Source of the DNA: Bradyrhizobium sp. 4
GTDB taxonomy: Bacteria; Pseudomonadota; Alphaproteobacteria; Rhizobiales; Xanthobacteraceae
Assembly (NCBI RefSeq): GCF_023100905.1
Contig: NZ_CP064686.1
Location: forward strand, 3,968,001-4,032,000
Length of the DNA: 64,000 bases
Direction: 5' to 3'
Positions 37,444-44,876 of this stretch are shown here, piece after piece. The notes beneath the pieces were generated by a model that saw nothing but the letters and a program-made list of their open reading frames with translations, was not told the origin of the DNA and did not search any database. A program made the translations under genes and the position numbers. The first letter of the stretch is position 1; each line of letters starts with the position of its first letter.

Positions 37444-37623
37444 ATGTCCAATAGAACCGCATTTCAAACTGCAGATGCAGACGAGCCCCACAACTTTTTT
37501 GATCTCGTCATTCCCCTCACCTTCAGCGCTGTAGCCCTCCTGGCCACAGCTGTTTCGCTGGAGGCGATTGGGTTCATCGCTTGGCAGCCAGCCACCTTTT
37601 TGGTTGCCTATATCTTTGGCTGA
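37444..37623 (+). CDS. Small membrane protein, 59 residues
   Basis: The ATG at 37444 has GAGGAA nine bases upstream. A soluble acidic start (FQTADADEPHNF) is followed by two closely spaced hydrophobic segments (LTFSAVALLATAVSLEAIGF and FLVAYIFG). It ends 16 bp before the next gene on the same strand, suggesting a pair. Function unknown. Confidence 0.55.
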   Translation: MSNRTAFQTADADEPHNFFDLVIPLTFSAVALLATAVSLEAIGFIAWQPATFLVAYIFG

Positions 37624-37639
37624 CGCGCGATTGGCTGGC

Positions 37640-37924
37640 ATGAGCGAATTCGAAGGCCTATCTGACGAGTTCATTCTGCGGATGCACGAGTTCATTCGCC
37701 AAGAGGTGCAAGCAGATAGGCTAGCCGGCACGCGTTTTATCGGATTGCCAGCGAGGCTGCGCGCGGAAGCTCTTGCAGGGGAAATCAAGCGACGCGGCTT
37801 GTTCTGCACGGCAATTGATGGCCTCAGCATCTTGAGCCTGGAGCGGACAAATACGCACCGACCATTGGACACCGGAAGACGATCTAAAACTCATCGTGCT
37901 CACGGCGCGACGCGTCCCGGCTGA
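37640..37924 (+). CDS. Small hypothetical protein, C-terminus probably frameshifted
   Basis: 94 residues from ATG 37640. The first 65 (DEFILRMHEFIRQEVQADR, then ARLRAEALAGEIKRRGL) look like a genuine helical orphan family. The last 25 residues look random, and a Myb/SANT-like frame (37836-38087) overlaps this end in another phase. The chimeric end suggests decay or a small rearrangement here. Confidence 0.45.
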   Translation: MSEFEGLSDEFILRMHEFIRQEVQADRLAGTRFIGLPARLRAEALAGEIKRRGLFCTAIDGLSILSLERTNTHRPLDTGRRSKTHRAHGATRPG

Positions 37925-38087
37925 CCGGATTGCTCGCCTGCCAGACCGCAGATCGCAAATATCGATCCGCGATCGATTGCAACTCTCGCGAACCTGCATC
38001 GTGAACAAGAGAATGCCAAAGCTCCCGCGTCGCGGCCTCGGTCTAACCAGTCCCCGGCCCCTCCGACCCGGGGCCGCCTCTCCATGA
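37836..38087 (+). pseudogene. Remnant of a Myb/SANT-like DNA-binding protein
   Basis: This frame, which has no proper start codon, reads DHWTPEDDLKLIVLTARR, then ADRIARLPDR and SIRDRLQLS. That is the pattern of a short SANT-like helix-turn-helix protein as found in rhizobial genomes (WTPEEDE...). It overlaps the end of the preceding gene and lacks an N-terminus, so it is probably a broken gene. Confidence 0.35.
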
Positions 38088-38255
38088 GCCTACCGCCTGG
38101 TTGGCGCCTCGCGCAGCTAACTCCCGGTCCAGATCTTTCAGTCGCCCGAGCAGGTTCTCGACGATCTCCATGCAATCGGAATGTCCCAACGATTGCACGC
38201 CGCGCGCTGCTAGCTCGCGCTCCAGCATGGCGGCTATAATAATTTGAATGCTCAC
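38043..38255 (-). CDS. Small hypothetical protein
   Basis: 70 residues from a GTG at 38255, with GGAG seven bases upstream. The helical part contains two repeats of RELAARG (LERELAARGVQS and LDRELAARGANQ) separated by about 33 residues. The end is Gly-rich. No domain recognised. Confidence 0.45.
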   Translation of the reverse strand: MSIQIIIAAMLERELAARGVQSLGHSDCMEIVENLLGRLKDLDRELAARGANQAVGSWRGGPGSEGPGTG

Positions 38256-38308
38256 GAACTCTCCGCCGACTTCGCCCCAGAGACGGTACGGCTCAACTTA
38301 GAAATGGG

Positions 38309-38557
38309 TTTCGCTAAAGCGAAAGGCCGCAGGGTGGTTCCAGCCCCCACTGCGGCCATCCCGGTCAAATTGCAAACTGGTACTTAAATCTCGCCGGTGT
38401 TCTCACAGTAGAACACCGTGTTCCGAAAAAGGATTCCGTAAGACTACCGGAATCCCAAGCGGCCCGGATAGTCACTCGGATGTAGAAATGGCACCGCTTC
38501 CTTACCAGCCCCCATGCTCCCGGCTGCCGATCAATTGCGGATCAGAGCGCCGGGAGC
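38309..38557. other. Cluster of five hairpins, possible structured RNA
   Basis: In 250 bp there are five perfect inverted repeats: TTTCGCT/AGCGAAA (38309-38324), GGCCGCAG/CTGCGGCC (38325-38357), GGTGTTCT/AGAACACC (38396-38417), GGATTCCG/CGGAATCC (38431-38455) and GCTCCCGG/CCGGGAGC (38516-38557). No gene crosses them. They may be successive terminators or a folded non-coding RNA of phage origin, since phage relics follow. I could not match a known RNA family. Confidence 0.4.
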
Positions 38558-38588
38558 GACGCTAGGACTTCCCAGATTCCGGGGGGCG

Positions 38589-38924
38589 CTATCGCCACAG
38601 CCGGCGCGTGATGTTGAACAACGCCGCAAGCGGGACGCCCGCCAAGACACCCAGCATGCCGTACGACGTGACCAGCAGCGCAGCGCTAAGCGGCCCCGCG
38701 CTTGTCGCAAATCCATAGGCTGCGCCTAAGCCTCCCAGCGTTCCGGCAAAGACGACCATGTTGCGGTCGTTGCGCGCCTCGACGTTATAGATCGGGGGCC
38801 TTTTGCGGTGAAGAATGGGAGGACCGAACGGCACCTTCGAGCCGCAATTTGGGCAGGCCGACGCACTCGGTGAAACCGGGTGGTCGCAGTCGTGGCAATC
38901 GATCAGCTTTTTGGTCCGTCCCAT
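38589..38924 (-). CDS. Zinc-ribbon membrane protein
   Basis: 111 residues. The N-terminus has a zinc ribbon, CHDCDHPVS...ACPNCG (two CxxC pairs). Two hydrophobic segments follow (VVFAGTLGGLGAAYGFA and AALLVTSYGMLGVLAGV). The ATG at 38924 gives MGRTKKLIDCHDC; the frame opens a little earlier. Such short zinc-ribbon/TM proteins are common in bacterial accessory DNA. It lies between a hairpin cluster and a tape-measure relic. Confidence 0.55.
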   Translation of the reverse strand: MGRTKKLIDCHDCDHPVSPSASACPNCGSKVPFGPPILHRKRPPIYNVEARNDRNMVVFAGTLGGLGAAYGFATSAGPLSAALLVTSYGMLGVLAGVPLAALFNITRRLWR

Positions 38925-38969
38925 GCCGCAAATCGTAGCGGCGGGGCGGCCAGTCCACAAGTTCGGCAG

Positions 38970-39230
38970 CTACTCCCAGCACACCGTCGCATGACCACAG
39001 CAGGGCCGCTCTGATCCCCGCATTCCCCGCGTTTGACTGGCGTTGAAAACCTGCGCGCCGTGCGGAAAGTTGACCAGCTCGGGACCTTTCTCGCCGACCA
39101 TGGAGAGTCCACCCGGCGCCGAAGGGGTGCCGCTTGCGAACATGGGAATGGAGAGGCCGTCCGTTCCGGCGCCGAGCGGCACCAGACCACGTGGGCACGC
39201 TGCCGGACCCCGCGCTGCCACCAAGCCCAA
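38970..39230 (-). pseudogene. C-terminal relic of a phage tail tape-measure protein
   Basis: The frame encodes SIPMFASGTPSAPGGL followed by SMVGEKGPELVNFPHGAQVF and NASQT. This is the conserved C-terminal signature of siphovirus-type tape-measure proteins (FASGT...GLxxVGExGPELVxxPxGAxV). The several hundred residues that should precede it are absent, and the sequence after NASQT degenerates. It is a remnant of an older prophage just outside the left end of the integrated element. Confidence 0.6.
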
Positions 39231-39307
39231 CCAACGAACCCGGCCGATTTAGATCAAGCGCCTCTTCGACAGAGAAAGACGGATTAGGACGCCATCGGAC
39301 TAGAAGA

Positions 39308-39325
39308 TGGCGGAAGGGGTGGGAT
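39308..39325 (-). repeat. attL: 18-bp duplicate of the tRNA-Ser 3' end
   Basis: The 18 bases TGGCGGAAGGGGTGGGAT are identical to 55026-55043, the last 18 nt (including encoded CCA) of the tRNA-Ser gene on the minus strand. Flanking bases differ on both sides. Direct orientation, tRNA 3' identity and an integrase starting 149 bp away identify it as the left attachment site of the 15.7-kb element. Confidence 0.88.
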
Positions 39326-39361
39326 CATTTATCGAGTCCTGCCATGTCCAGTAGAGTCTAA

Positions 39362-39463
39362 GAAAGCCCTATAAAAATAGAGGTTACCACGTCTTTGGTG
39401 TCTAGACACGTCCCAATTAGTCCGATAGGTTCCACGTCTGGTTTGTACGTAGAGACATACGTA
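39362..39463 (+). promoter_or_regulatory. attP-arm/int promoter region with repeated words
   Basis: Between attL and int lie CCACGTCT at 39387-39394 and again at 39432-39439, CACGTCC at 39407-39413, a perfect 12-bp palindrome GTGTCTAGACAC at 39398-39409, and TACGTA at 39446-39451 and 39458-39463. The CACGTC word recurs as a large palindrome before the alpA-like gene (41441-41468). These are probable binding sites for Int and/or the AlpA-type protein. An A/T box at 39362-39385 resembles one at 59917-59940. Confidence 0.5.
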
Positions 39464-39473
39464 GGGGCACAAT

Positions 39474-40748
39474 ATGGGACGCGCAGTCAATCAGCTCTCG
39501 GACAAATGGATCAAGAAAACCGACATCCCGCCGGGCCTCTACGGTGACGGAAACGGGCTCTATTTGCAGGTGTCGAGCTTCAACACGAAGAGCTGGATTT
39601 TCCGGTTCATGCTGTCCGGCCGCGCTCGCAAGATGGGGCTCGGGGACCTGGACCAAGTAAGCCTCAAGGATGCTCGCAAGCTGGCACAGGCGCAGCGACT
39701 GATCGTCGTCGATGGCCGCGACCCTATCGAGGAGCGGAACGTCCGTAAGCTCGCGCTGGTGGCCGACAGAGAGACCCAAAAGGCCAAGGCAACGACCTTC
39801 CGGCAGTGCGCCGAAGCCTACATCAAGGCCAACCAAGCGGGCTGGAAGAGCGCCAAGCACGGCGCGCAGTGGGCCGCGACGCTGGAGACTTATGCTTATC
39901 CGACCATCGGCAACCTCCCGGTGGCTTTGGTTGATCGCCCGCACGTCATGAAAATACTGGAGCCGATCTGGACCACAAAGACCGAGACCGCTAGCCGTGT
40001 CCGCGGGCGCATTGAGAAGATACTAGACCGAGCCAAGGCCATGGGCCTGCGGGATGGTGAGAACCCCGCTCGGTGGGTGGGGCATCTAGATCAACTCTTG
40101 CCCGCAAAATCGCAGGTTGCCCCGGTGGAGCACTTCACTGCCCTGCCCTATAAGAAGTTGCCGGCCTTCATGACGAAGCTGCGCAAGCGCGACGGAATCA
40201 GCGCACGGGCTCTTGAATTTACCGTGCTCAACATCACCCGCACCGCAAACACGATCGGCGCGAAGTGGGATCAGATTGACGAGACAGAGCGGACCTGGAC
40301 GATTCCGGGCGAGCTGATGAAGGGCAAAAAGGGCAAGCGCCGGTCCGCCCATGTCATTCCGCTCTCGGATCGGGCAATGGCGATCTTGCAGGATCTTCCC
40401 CGCGAAAGCGATTTCATCTTCCCGGGCGGCAAGGCAGGCAGCGGCCTGAGCAACATGGCGATGGCCGAAACGCTCAAGGAAATGGGTTACGACGGCGACA
40501 CCGCCACCGTTCACGGCTTCCGCTCTACGTTCAAGGATTGGGCTTCCGAGCAGACAGCTTACGCCAACGAGCTGACCGAAATGGCAATGGCTCACATTGT
40601 TAGCGACAAGACAGAGCGGGCCTACCGTCGCGGCGATCAACGGGAGAAGCGCGTTCGGCTGATGCAAGATTGGGCTGGCTACTGCGAAGCAAAGGCGCCG
40701 GCCGGCGACAACGTTGTGCAAATCAATCAGGTTCGGGAGCGCGCTTAA
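39474..40748 (+). CDS. int: Tyrosine integrase, P4 type
   Basis: Site-specific recombinase of 424 residues that inserts and excises the element at the tRNA-Ser 3' end. The N-terminal 85 residues form the arm-binding domain (DUF4102: LYGDGNGLYLQV, DARKLAQAQR), then the core-binding SAM-like domain (about 105-205) and the catalytic domain. Catalytic residues: Arg in NITRTANTIGA, HGFR (His-x-x-Arg), MAHIV (His) and the nucleophile Tyr in ERAYRRGD. It starts 149 bp from attL and reads inward, the usual island layout. Its stop TAA overlaps the next start. Confidence 0.92.
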   Translation: MGRAVNQLSDKWIKKTDIPPGLYGDGNGLYLQVSSFNTKSWIFRFMLSGRARKMGLGDLDQVSLKDARKLAQAQRLIVVDGRDPIEERNVRKLALVADRETQKAKATTFRQCAEAYIKANQAGWKSAKHGAQWAATLETYAYPTIGNLPVALVDRPHVMKILEPIWTTKTETASRVRGRIEKILDRAKAMGLRDGENPARWVGHLDQLLPAKSQVAPVEHFTALPYKKLPAFMTKLRKRDGISARALEFTVLNITRTANTIGAKWDQIDETERTWTIPGELMKGKKGKRRSAHVIPLSDRAMAILQDLPRESDFIFPGGKAGSGLSNMAMAETLKEMGYDGDTATVHGFRSTFKDWASEQTAYANELTEMAMAHIVSDKTERAYRRGDQREKRVRLMQDWAGYCEAKAPAGDNVVQINQVRERA

Positions 40749-41380
40749 TGGACGGGAAAACGATCGATCAGAACCCGATGCAGATGCCAACTTGGTCCCT
40801 TGGCATGGCGATGGCGTGGATTGCGTGCCGCGACATCGCAAGCGCGGATGAGCTTTGGCGTGATGGCCTGGAGGCCGCGTGGTTCTCGGACGAGGAGCTA
40901 ACCCCAAATCGCGCCTTTAAGGATGCTGAAACGACGCTTAAGAACGCCCTTGAAGGCGGTAGCATCGCAGCAACCGGCCTGCACAATGGCGAGCGCGCGG
41001 AACTGACCAAGCTGCAATGGCAGGACGCGAAAATCACCTTCGATTGGGAAGAACGGCATACTCACCGGACGAACGGAGAGCCCGGCCTAGAGCATCGGGC
41101 GACCGTTGCAAGTGGCGCAAGGTTTACCGGGCTTCGCGTCAACCGAGCAGACGTTCTGGCGCTCTGGCCGACGAAGCAAGCGGAGGAGACCCCAGGCAAG
41201 CGTCGTCGCGGCCCCAAGTCAAACAAGCTGGGAGAGGTAGAAACGGCAATGATCGCCTATAACGCCGCGCACGGCGACTTGGTGAGGATGGGCGAGGAAG
41301 AGATGAAAACTGAGTTCGGCGCCAGTCGCGACACCTGCCGCAAGGCCCGCGCTCGGGTGTTGGGCTCTGTCGGCAATTAA
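40748..41380 (+). CDS. Hypothetical protein coupled to the integrase
   Basis: 210 residues from the ATG that overlaps the int stop (TAATG). The first half (SLGMAMAWIACRDIASADEL, then ALEGGSIAATGLHNGERAEL) is helical; the C-terminal third has a basic stretch GKRRRGPKSNKLGEV followed by a helix-turn-helix-like segment ending RDTCRKARARVLG. Small proteins of this shape are often found in rhizobial islands. A DNA-binding role is likely but unproven. Tight coupling suggests it acts with Int. Confidence 0.7.
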   Translation: MDGKTIDQNPMQMPTWSLGMAMAWIACRDIASADELWRDGLEAAWFSDEELTPNRAFKDAETTLKNALEGGSIAATGLHNGERAELTKLQWQDAKITFDWEERHTHRTNGEPGLEHRATVASGARFTGLRVNRADVLALWPTKQAEETPGKRRRGPKSNKLGEVETAMIAYNAAHGDLVRMGEEEMKTEFGASRDTCRKARARVLGSVGN

Positions 41381-41440
41381 ACTCCGACAAATTCCGACAC
41401 GCGACAAATAGCGGCGGATACCGAAGCCTGCGATTCTAGC

Positions 41441-41468
41441 CACGTCCAAATCACTCCGGTTGGACGTG
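41441..41468. promoter_or_regulatory. Operator-like palindrome before the alpA-like gene
   Basis: Perfect 9-bp arms CACGTCCAA (41441-41449) and TTGGACGTG (41460-41468) surround 10 bases. The structure ends 15 bp before the start of the AlpA-like gene and 3 bp before its ribosome site. The same CACGTC half-site occurs three times between attL and int. It is a likely binding site for the element's own regulator. Confidence 0.6.
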
Positions 41469-41483
41469 CTAGGAGAAATCAAA

Positions 41484-41693
41484 ATGGCGGCGCGCAGAGT
41501 CCTTCGGATGCCGAAGGTGCTGGAATGCACGGGTTGGGCCCGTTCAACCCTTTACGCGAAGATCAAGGACAGCAAGTTTCCAAGCGGTCAGAAACTGGAC
41601 CCGGACGGGCATACCCGGATTTGGTTTGAAGATGAAGTGGAGGCGTATCAGCGCGGCGAGTGGAAGGCCCCCCAAGTGGAGGCCGCTGCCTGA
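41484..41693 (+). CDS. AlpA-like helix-turn-helix regulator/excisionase
   Basis: 69 residues from ATG 41484, preceded by AGGAGAAATCAAA. The MerR-like winged HTH of AlpA is visible: VLRMPKVLECTGWARSTLYA, KIKDSKFPSGQKL and RIWFEDEVEAYQRGEW. AlpA proteins act as excisionases or activators of integrase and satellite genes in P4-like elements and PICIs. The palindrome upstream suggests self-regulation. The stop overlaps the next start (ATGA). Confidence 0.85.
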   Translation: MAARRVLRMPKVLECTGWARSTLYAKIKDSKFPSGQKLDPDGHTRIWFEDEVEAYQRGEWKAPQVEAAA

Positions 41694-41905
41694 TGAAACC
41701 CCATATGGAAAACCCCGCGCTGGCGGCACGGGGGGTTCCGAAATCTGATCTGGCTGGCGCTTCGATCTGTTCGGAATCTATCTCTTCTCTCCCCCCAATT
41801 CAAGCTGATCCTACCGCAGAGCGTCGTTTCGCGCTTGCCCTCGCTGCGCGCGTGTTCGGTGCGCCGATCGTGGTTGTCCGGCGTCGTCGGAGGATCCCGG
41901 CATGA
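41693..41905 (+). CDS. Small hypothetical protein
   Basis: 70 residues, start overlapping the previous stop. The sequence is Ala/Ser/Pro-rich and ends in a basic tail (VVVRRRRRIPA). No domain recognised. Its reality rests on the gapless overlaps on both sides. Confidence 0.5.
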   Translation: MKPHMENPALAARGVPKSDLAGASICSESISSLPPIQADPTAERRFALALAARVFGAPIVVVRRRRRIPA

Positions 41906-42144
41906 TACACGTGAGCCCCGACGAATTCCGCCCGCTGATCGTCACCGATCCGAAAATCCGCAAGCTGCTTCAGCTCGCCGGCCTGCGCTTCATGTGCAGC
42001 CGCGCCCGTTGGCTCGACAGTGAGGCTACCAGGATCGGCATCGCATTGAAGGCCGGCAGCATGACCTCAGATGAGGTTGACGCCAAGCTGGAGGACATGG
42101 GCGCGCTTGACTTGGTGTACCCGGAATTGATGGGTGGCGAATGA
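41902..42144 (+). CDS. Small hypothetical protein
   Basis: 80 residues, mixed alpha-helical (FRPLIVTDPKIRKLLQLAGL, then DEVDAKLEDMGALDLVYPEL). It overlaps its neighbours by four bases at each end, so it belongs to the replication operon. No domain recognised; small proteins in this place of phage operons often assist the replication ATPase. Confidence 0.6.
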   Translation: MIHVSPDEFRPLIVTDPKIRKLLQLAGLRFMCSRARWLDSEATRIGIALKAGSMTSDEVDAKLEDMGALDLVYPELMGGE

Positions 42145-43394
42145 TTGAGCCCGAATTTCCGGAACCCGAGCCGATCAATATGAGCCGGTCGGATGCAGGC
42201 TATTTGCTGGCTGCCGAGGAAAAAGCTCGCCTTAAGGCACTAGCCCGCGATCGAGCGGGCCTTCCTCCGATCGAGGATAACAGCGCCCTCGACGCCAAAA
42301 CGATCGAGCATGACGAGCGGCGCTCTCGCCTCTCTGCGCTGAAAGTCCCCAACAGGACGGCTTTGCGGCTTGAACCCCTTGAGGATATTTTTCTCGAGGA
42401 CGATTGCGCAAAGACTCATATCGTCAAAGGCATCTTTGCTTGGGGCGAAACCTCGGCGTGGATTGCGCCGCCTGGCGGGATGAAGTCGGCACTTCTGGCG
42501 TCGGCGGCAATAAGCATCGCGCTTAAGCAATCGTGGTTTGGCCGAAGGGCGGCTGAAAACCCTATTGGCGTGATCTACTTCGCTCTAGAGCGGGCCGATC
42601 TGGTGAAGCGACGACTTATCGCCCATCGCCGCAAGCTGGGATTGCCTGATAACCATCCCCTCCCAATCCTCGTGCAAAGCGGAATGCTTGACATGATGAA
42701 CCCGGCAACCGTGCCGTTGGTGGTGGAGGCGGTGCGGCGTGCAGAGGTGTATTTCGGTCATCTCCCTGAGTGCCATTGCGCGGGACTGTTGATATTCGAC
42801 ACCTTCGCCAAGATGATCGCTGCCGGCGGCGGTGACGAAAACAGCGCTAAAGACCAAGGCAGAGTGTTCGCCAATCTCCAGCGCATCAAGGACGAGCTGG
42901 GGCAACCGCACATCGCATTGATTGGGCATACGGGGAAGGACGAAGCCAGAGGCGCCCGAGGCTCCAATGCCCTCTACGGTGACGTTGACGTTCTGGTGAC
43001 AATCAACGGTGACGCCATCAAGACGGCGACCGTTGCAAAGGCGAACGACATACCGGACGGCCCGCTTTTCTCTTTCGCATCTGAGGTTGTTGATTTTGGT
43101 CCCGATCGCGACGGCGACCCGCAAACAGTCAACATCATCAGCGCCGAGGAGGTTTCGGCGCAAGTTGCGGCAAAACCCCGAGAGGCCAAGCTGACCGAGA
43201 CGCAGGAAGCCATGTATCGGCTTCTGCGGGACGCTGGAGCGGCCGGACTAAGCACCGAGGACTGGAACGCCAAGGCCCGCGATATCGGCATAGGCATTGC
43301 CCGCAAGGCCACCCTGCACAACGTCAAAGCCCAACTCCGCGACAAGGGGCTTGTCCGCGAATACGCCGCCATCTGGAAGGTGAACAATGGCTAG
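42141..43394 (+). CDS. RepA-like replication ATPase (AAA family)
   Basis: 417 residues. A RecA-type ATPase core follows an 85-residue N-terminal region: Walker A-like APPGGMKSA, then IYFALERAD, Walker B-like LLIFDTFAKM, and a polar Q/H segment ALIGHTGKDEARGARGSNAL typical of RSF1010 RepA-type hexameric helicases. The C-terminal 60 residues look like a winged helix (RKATLHNVKAQLRDKGLV). It would unwind the element's origin. The P-loop has GGMKS instead of the usual GSGKT but keeps Lys and Ser. It overlaps the terminase gene by eight bases. Confidence 0.8.
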   Translation: MIEPEFPEPEPINMSRSDAGYLLAAEEKARLKALARDRAGLPPIEDNSALDAKTIEHDERRSRLSALKVPNRTALRLEPLEDIFLEDDCAKTHIVKGIFAWGETSAWIAPPGGMKSALLASAAISIALKQSWFGRRAAENPIGVIYFALERADLVKRRLIAHRRKLGLPDNHPLPILVQSGMLDMMNPATVPLVVEAVRRAEVYFGHLPECHCAGLLIFDTFAKMIAAGGGDENSAKDQGRVFANLQRIKDELGQPHIALIGHTGKDEARGARGSNALYGDVDVLVTINGDAIKTATVAKANDIPDGPLFSFASEVVDFGPDRDGDPQTVNIISAEEVSAQVAAKPREAKLTETQEAMYRLLRDAGAAGLSTEDWNAKARDIGIGIARKATLHNVKAQLRDKGLVREYAAIWKVNNG

Positions 43395-44295
43395 ACCCTC
43401 AGAATACAGTCCCGAGGTCGTGGACGCGATCTGCGACAGCATGGTGAACGGCCAAGGTCTCCTGAAGATCTGCGCCAATGAAGGGATGCCCGGCCGCGTC
43501 ACCGTGTATCGGTGGCTGGCATCAAACCCCGAGTTTCGGAAGCGGTTCGCGGAAGCCCGTGAAGCCCTGATGGACTTCTACGCCGAGCAGATCCTGACTA
43601 TCGCCTTCGATGAGTCCGGTGACGTGATCCTCGACCAGGGCAAGGACGGCAAGACCTCTGCCGTTGCCAACCACGCCAAGGTGCAGCGCGACCGGCTCAA
43701 GGTGGACACTCTGAAGTGGACCGCCAGCCGGCTCTTCCCCAAGCGCTACGGGGACAAGATGGAGCTGTTGGGCCAGAACGTCCAGGAAGGCGAGGCCATT
43801 AACAAGATCGAGCTGATTGGCGTCGCGGCCGACAACACGATCCGATGGAAAGACCCTGTCCGCGTAATTGTCCATCCGATGCTCAGGGAGGACGGCTCGC
43901 TCATTCCCAGGGATACCCCAGAGTATGACGCAGCTATCGAAAGGGCAGCTCAGGACGCCCGCGCCAAGGGGGCCAAGAGTGTCCGGATTGGATACGACAT
44001 CCGTGACGGTGCCGACGCCTCGGTGGCCGACCTGATGCGCTCGGTGGATGGCCGAACGAGGACCGTTGATGGCCGGGAGCCAGCCCCAGAACGTCCGGCT
44101 GGTCCTCCTCCGCAACTCACCTATCAGCCCGTTCCGCCGCCGGCAGACCTGACGCCGGAAGCGTGGGCGCGCATTACCCGTGTGTCTGAGCTTATCGAGC
44201 AGATCGCGCCATCTGACGTGATGCCGGAAGCCGTGTTTGGGATCGTCGAGGCCGCGCTGAGGAAGCACTACCTGGGGACACACCATGCTGTCTGA
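43387..44295 (+). CDS. Terminase small subunit
   Basis: DNA-packaging protein, 302 residues. The N-terminal 55 residues are a helix-turn-helix (SPEVVDAICDSMVNGQGLLK, then VYRWLASNPEFRKRF). The conserved centre NHAKVQRDRLKVDTLKWTAS and RLFPKRYGDKMEL is characteristic of this small-terminase family. The C-terminal 170 residues, with a Pro-rich stretch, are less conserved. It would recognise the element's DNA for packaging. No large terminase is present in the element, so packaging would need one from a helper phage. Confidence 0.82.
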   Translation: MARPSEYSPEVVDAICDSMVNGQGLLKICANEGMPGRVTVYRWLASNPEFRKRFAEAREALMDFYAEQILTIAFDESGDVILDQGKDGKTSAVANHAKVQRDRLKVDTLKWTASRLFPKRYGDKMELLGQNVQEGEAINKIELIGVAADNTIRWKDPVRVIVHPMLREDGSLIPRDTPEYDAAIERAAQDARAKGAKSVRIGYDIRDGADASVADLMRSVDGRTRTVDGREPAPERPAGPPPQLTYQPVPPPADLTPEAWARITRVSELIEQIAPSDVMPEAVFGIVEAALRKHYLGTHHAV

Positions 44296-44446
44296 AGCCG
44301 ATGTCGGTGAGCTTGCACGAATGCTCCAGCATCACACTCCGCTGTGCCAGCTCTCGGACATGCAGGTACGGGCTGCGCTGGAGTTGATGCAGCAACGGGG
44401 TTGGAAGGTTACGCCACCCGATCAAAGTCCCAGATTGGGAGATTGA
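44285..44446 (+). CDS. Small hypothetical protein, 53 residues
   Basis: The ATG at 44285 overlaps the end of the terminase gene by 11 bases. The peptide is helical (DVGELARMLQHHTP, then VRAALELMQQRGWKV). It ends 58 bp before the iteron cluster. Composition and coupling favour a real gene. Function unknown. Confidence 0.5.
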   Translation: MLSEADVGELARMLQHHTPLCQLSDMQVRAALELMQQRGWKVTPPDQSPRLGD

Positions 44447-44503
44447 AGGAAATGTGGCTCTCTCGCCGAGTCAAACGAAACAACTACGCGCGCGCGAGGG
44501 TAC

Positions 44504-44623
44504 GGTTACGGGTTACGGTTACATCCACCCCTATAGGGTGGTGGAATGTAACGTAACCACGTAACCACCTGGACCCTGCGGTTACCGTAACCGAGATGTA
44601 ACCGTAACCGTAACCACGTAACC
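44504..44623. other. Iteron cluster with central hairpin, putative replication origin
   Basis: In 120 bp there are eleven exact copies of GGTTAC or its complement: forward at 44504, 44511, 44517 and 44580; reverse at 44553, 44561, 44587, 44598, 44604, 44610 and 44618, plus one imperfect reverse at 44548. After the first three lies a hairpin CCACCC-CTATA-GGGTGG (44525-44541). Clusters of short repeats near a rep gene are the hallmark of iteron origins. The layout matches the cluster at 59403-59507 although the repeat word differs. An alternative is a regulatory array. Confidence 0.7.
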
Positions 44624-44876
44624 AACCCGGCAGATGCTGGCGAAGCCAGCCGCCGAAGGCGGAATGTCTCCTCTCGTTCGGTGCGCTCCGCGACGAGATG
44701 CTGATGGCTCGAACAGCCTCCTAGGCGGAAACGTCTTCTGCTTGAACGCTCGATATCTCGCGGCAAATCAAAGAAAAAGTCTACAGGCGTCCAACAGCGT
44801 ACAATCCTACGTACAAATTACATGGCGATTGTCGGACGCGAGGCTTACATTCTCGGTAACTGATTTGGAGATTCCG

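Noticed and set aside
37357..37872. 171-codon minus-strand frame
   Set aside because: Ser/Arg/Asn-rich and opposite two better plus-strand frames with ribosome sites; treated as a shadow.
44504..44623. Possible CRISPR-like array at the GGTTAC repeats
   Set aside because: Repeats are only 6 bp, occur in both orientations and have spacers of 0-14 bp; no cas genes are nearby.
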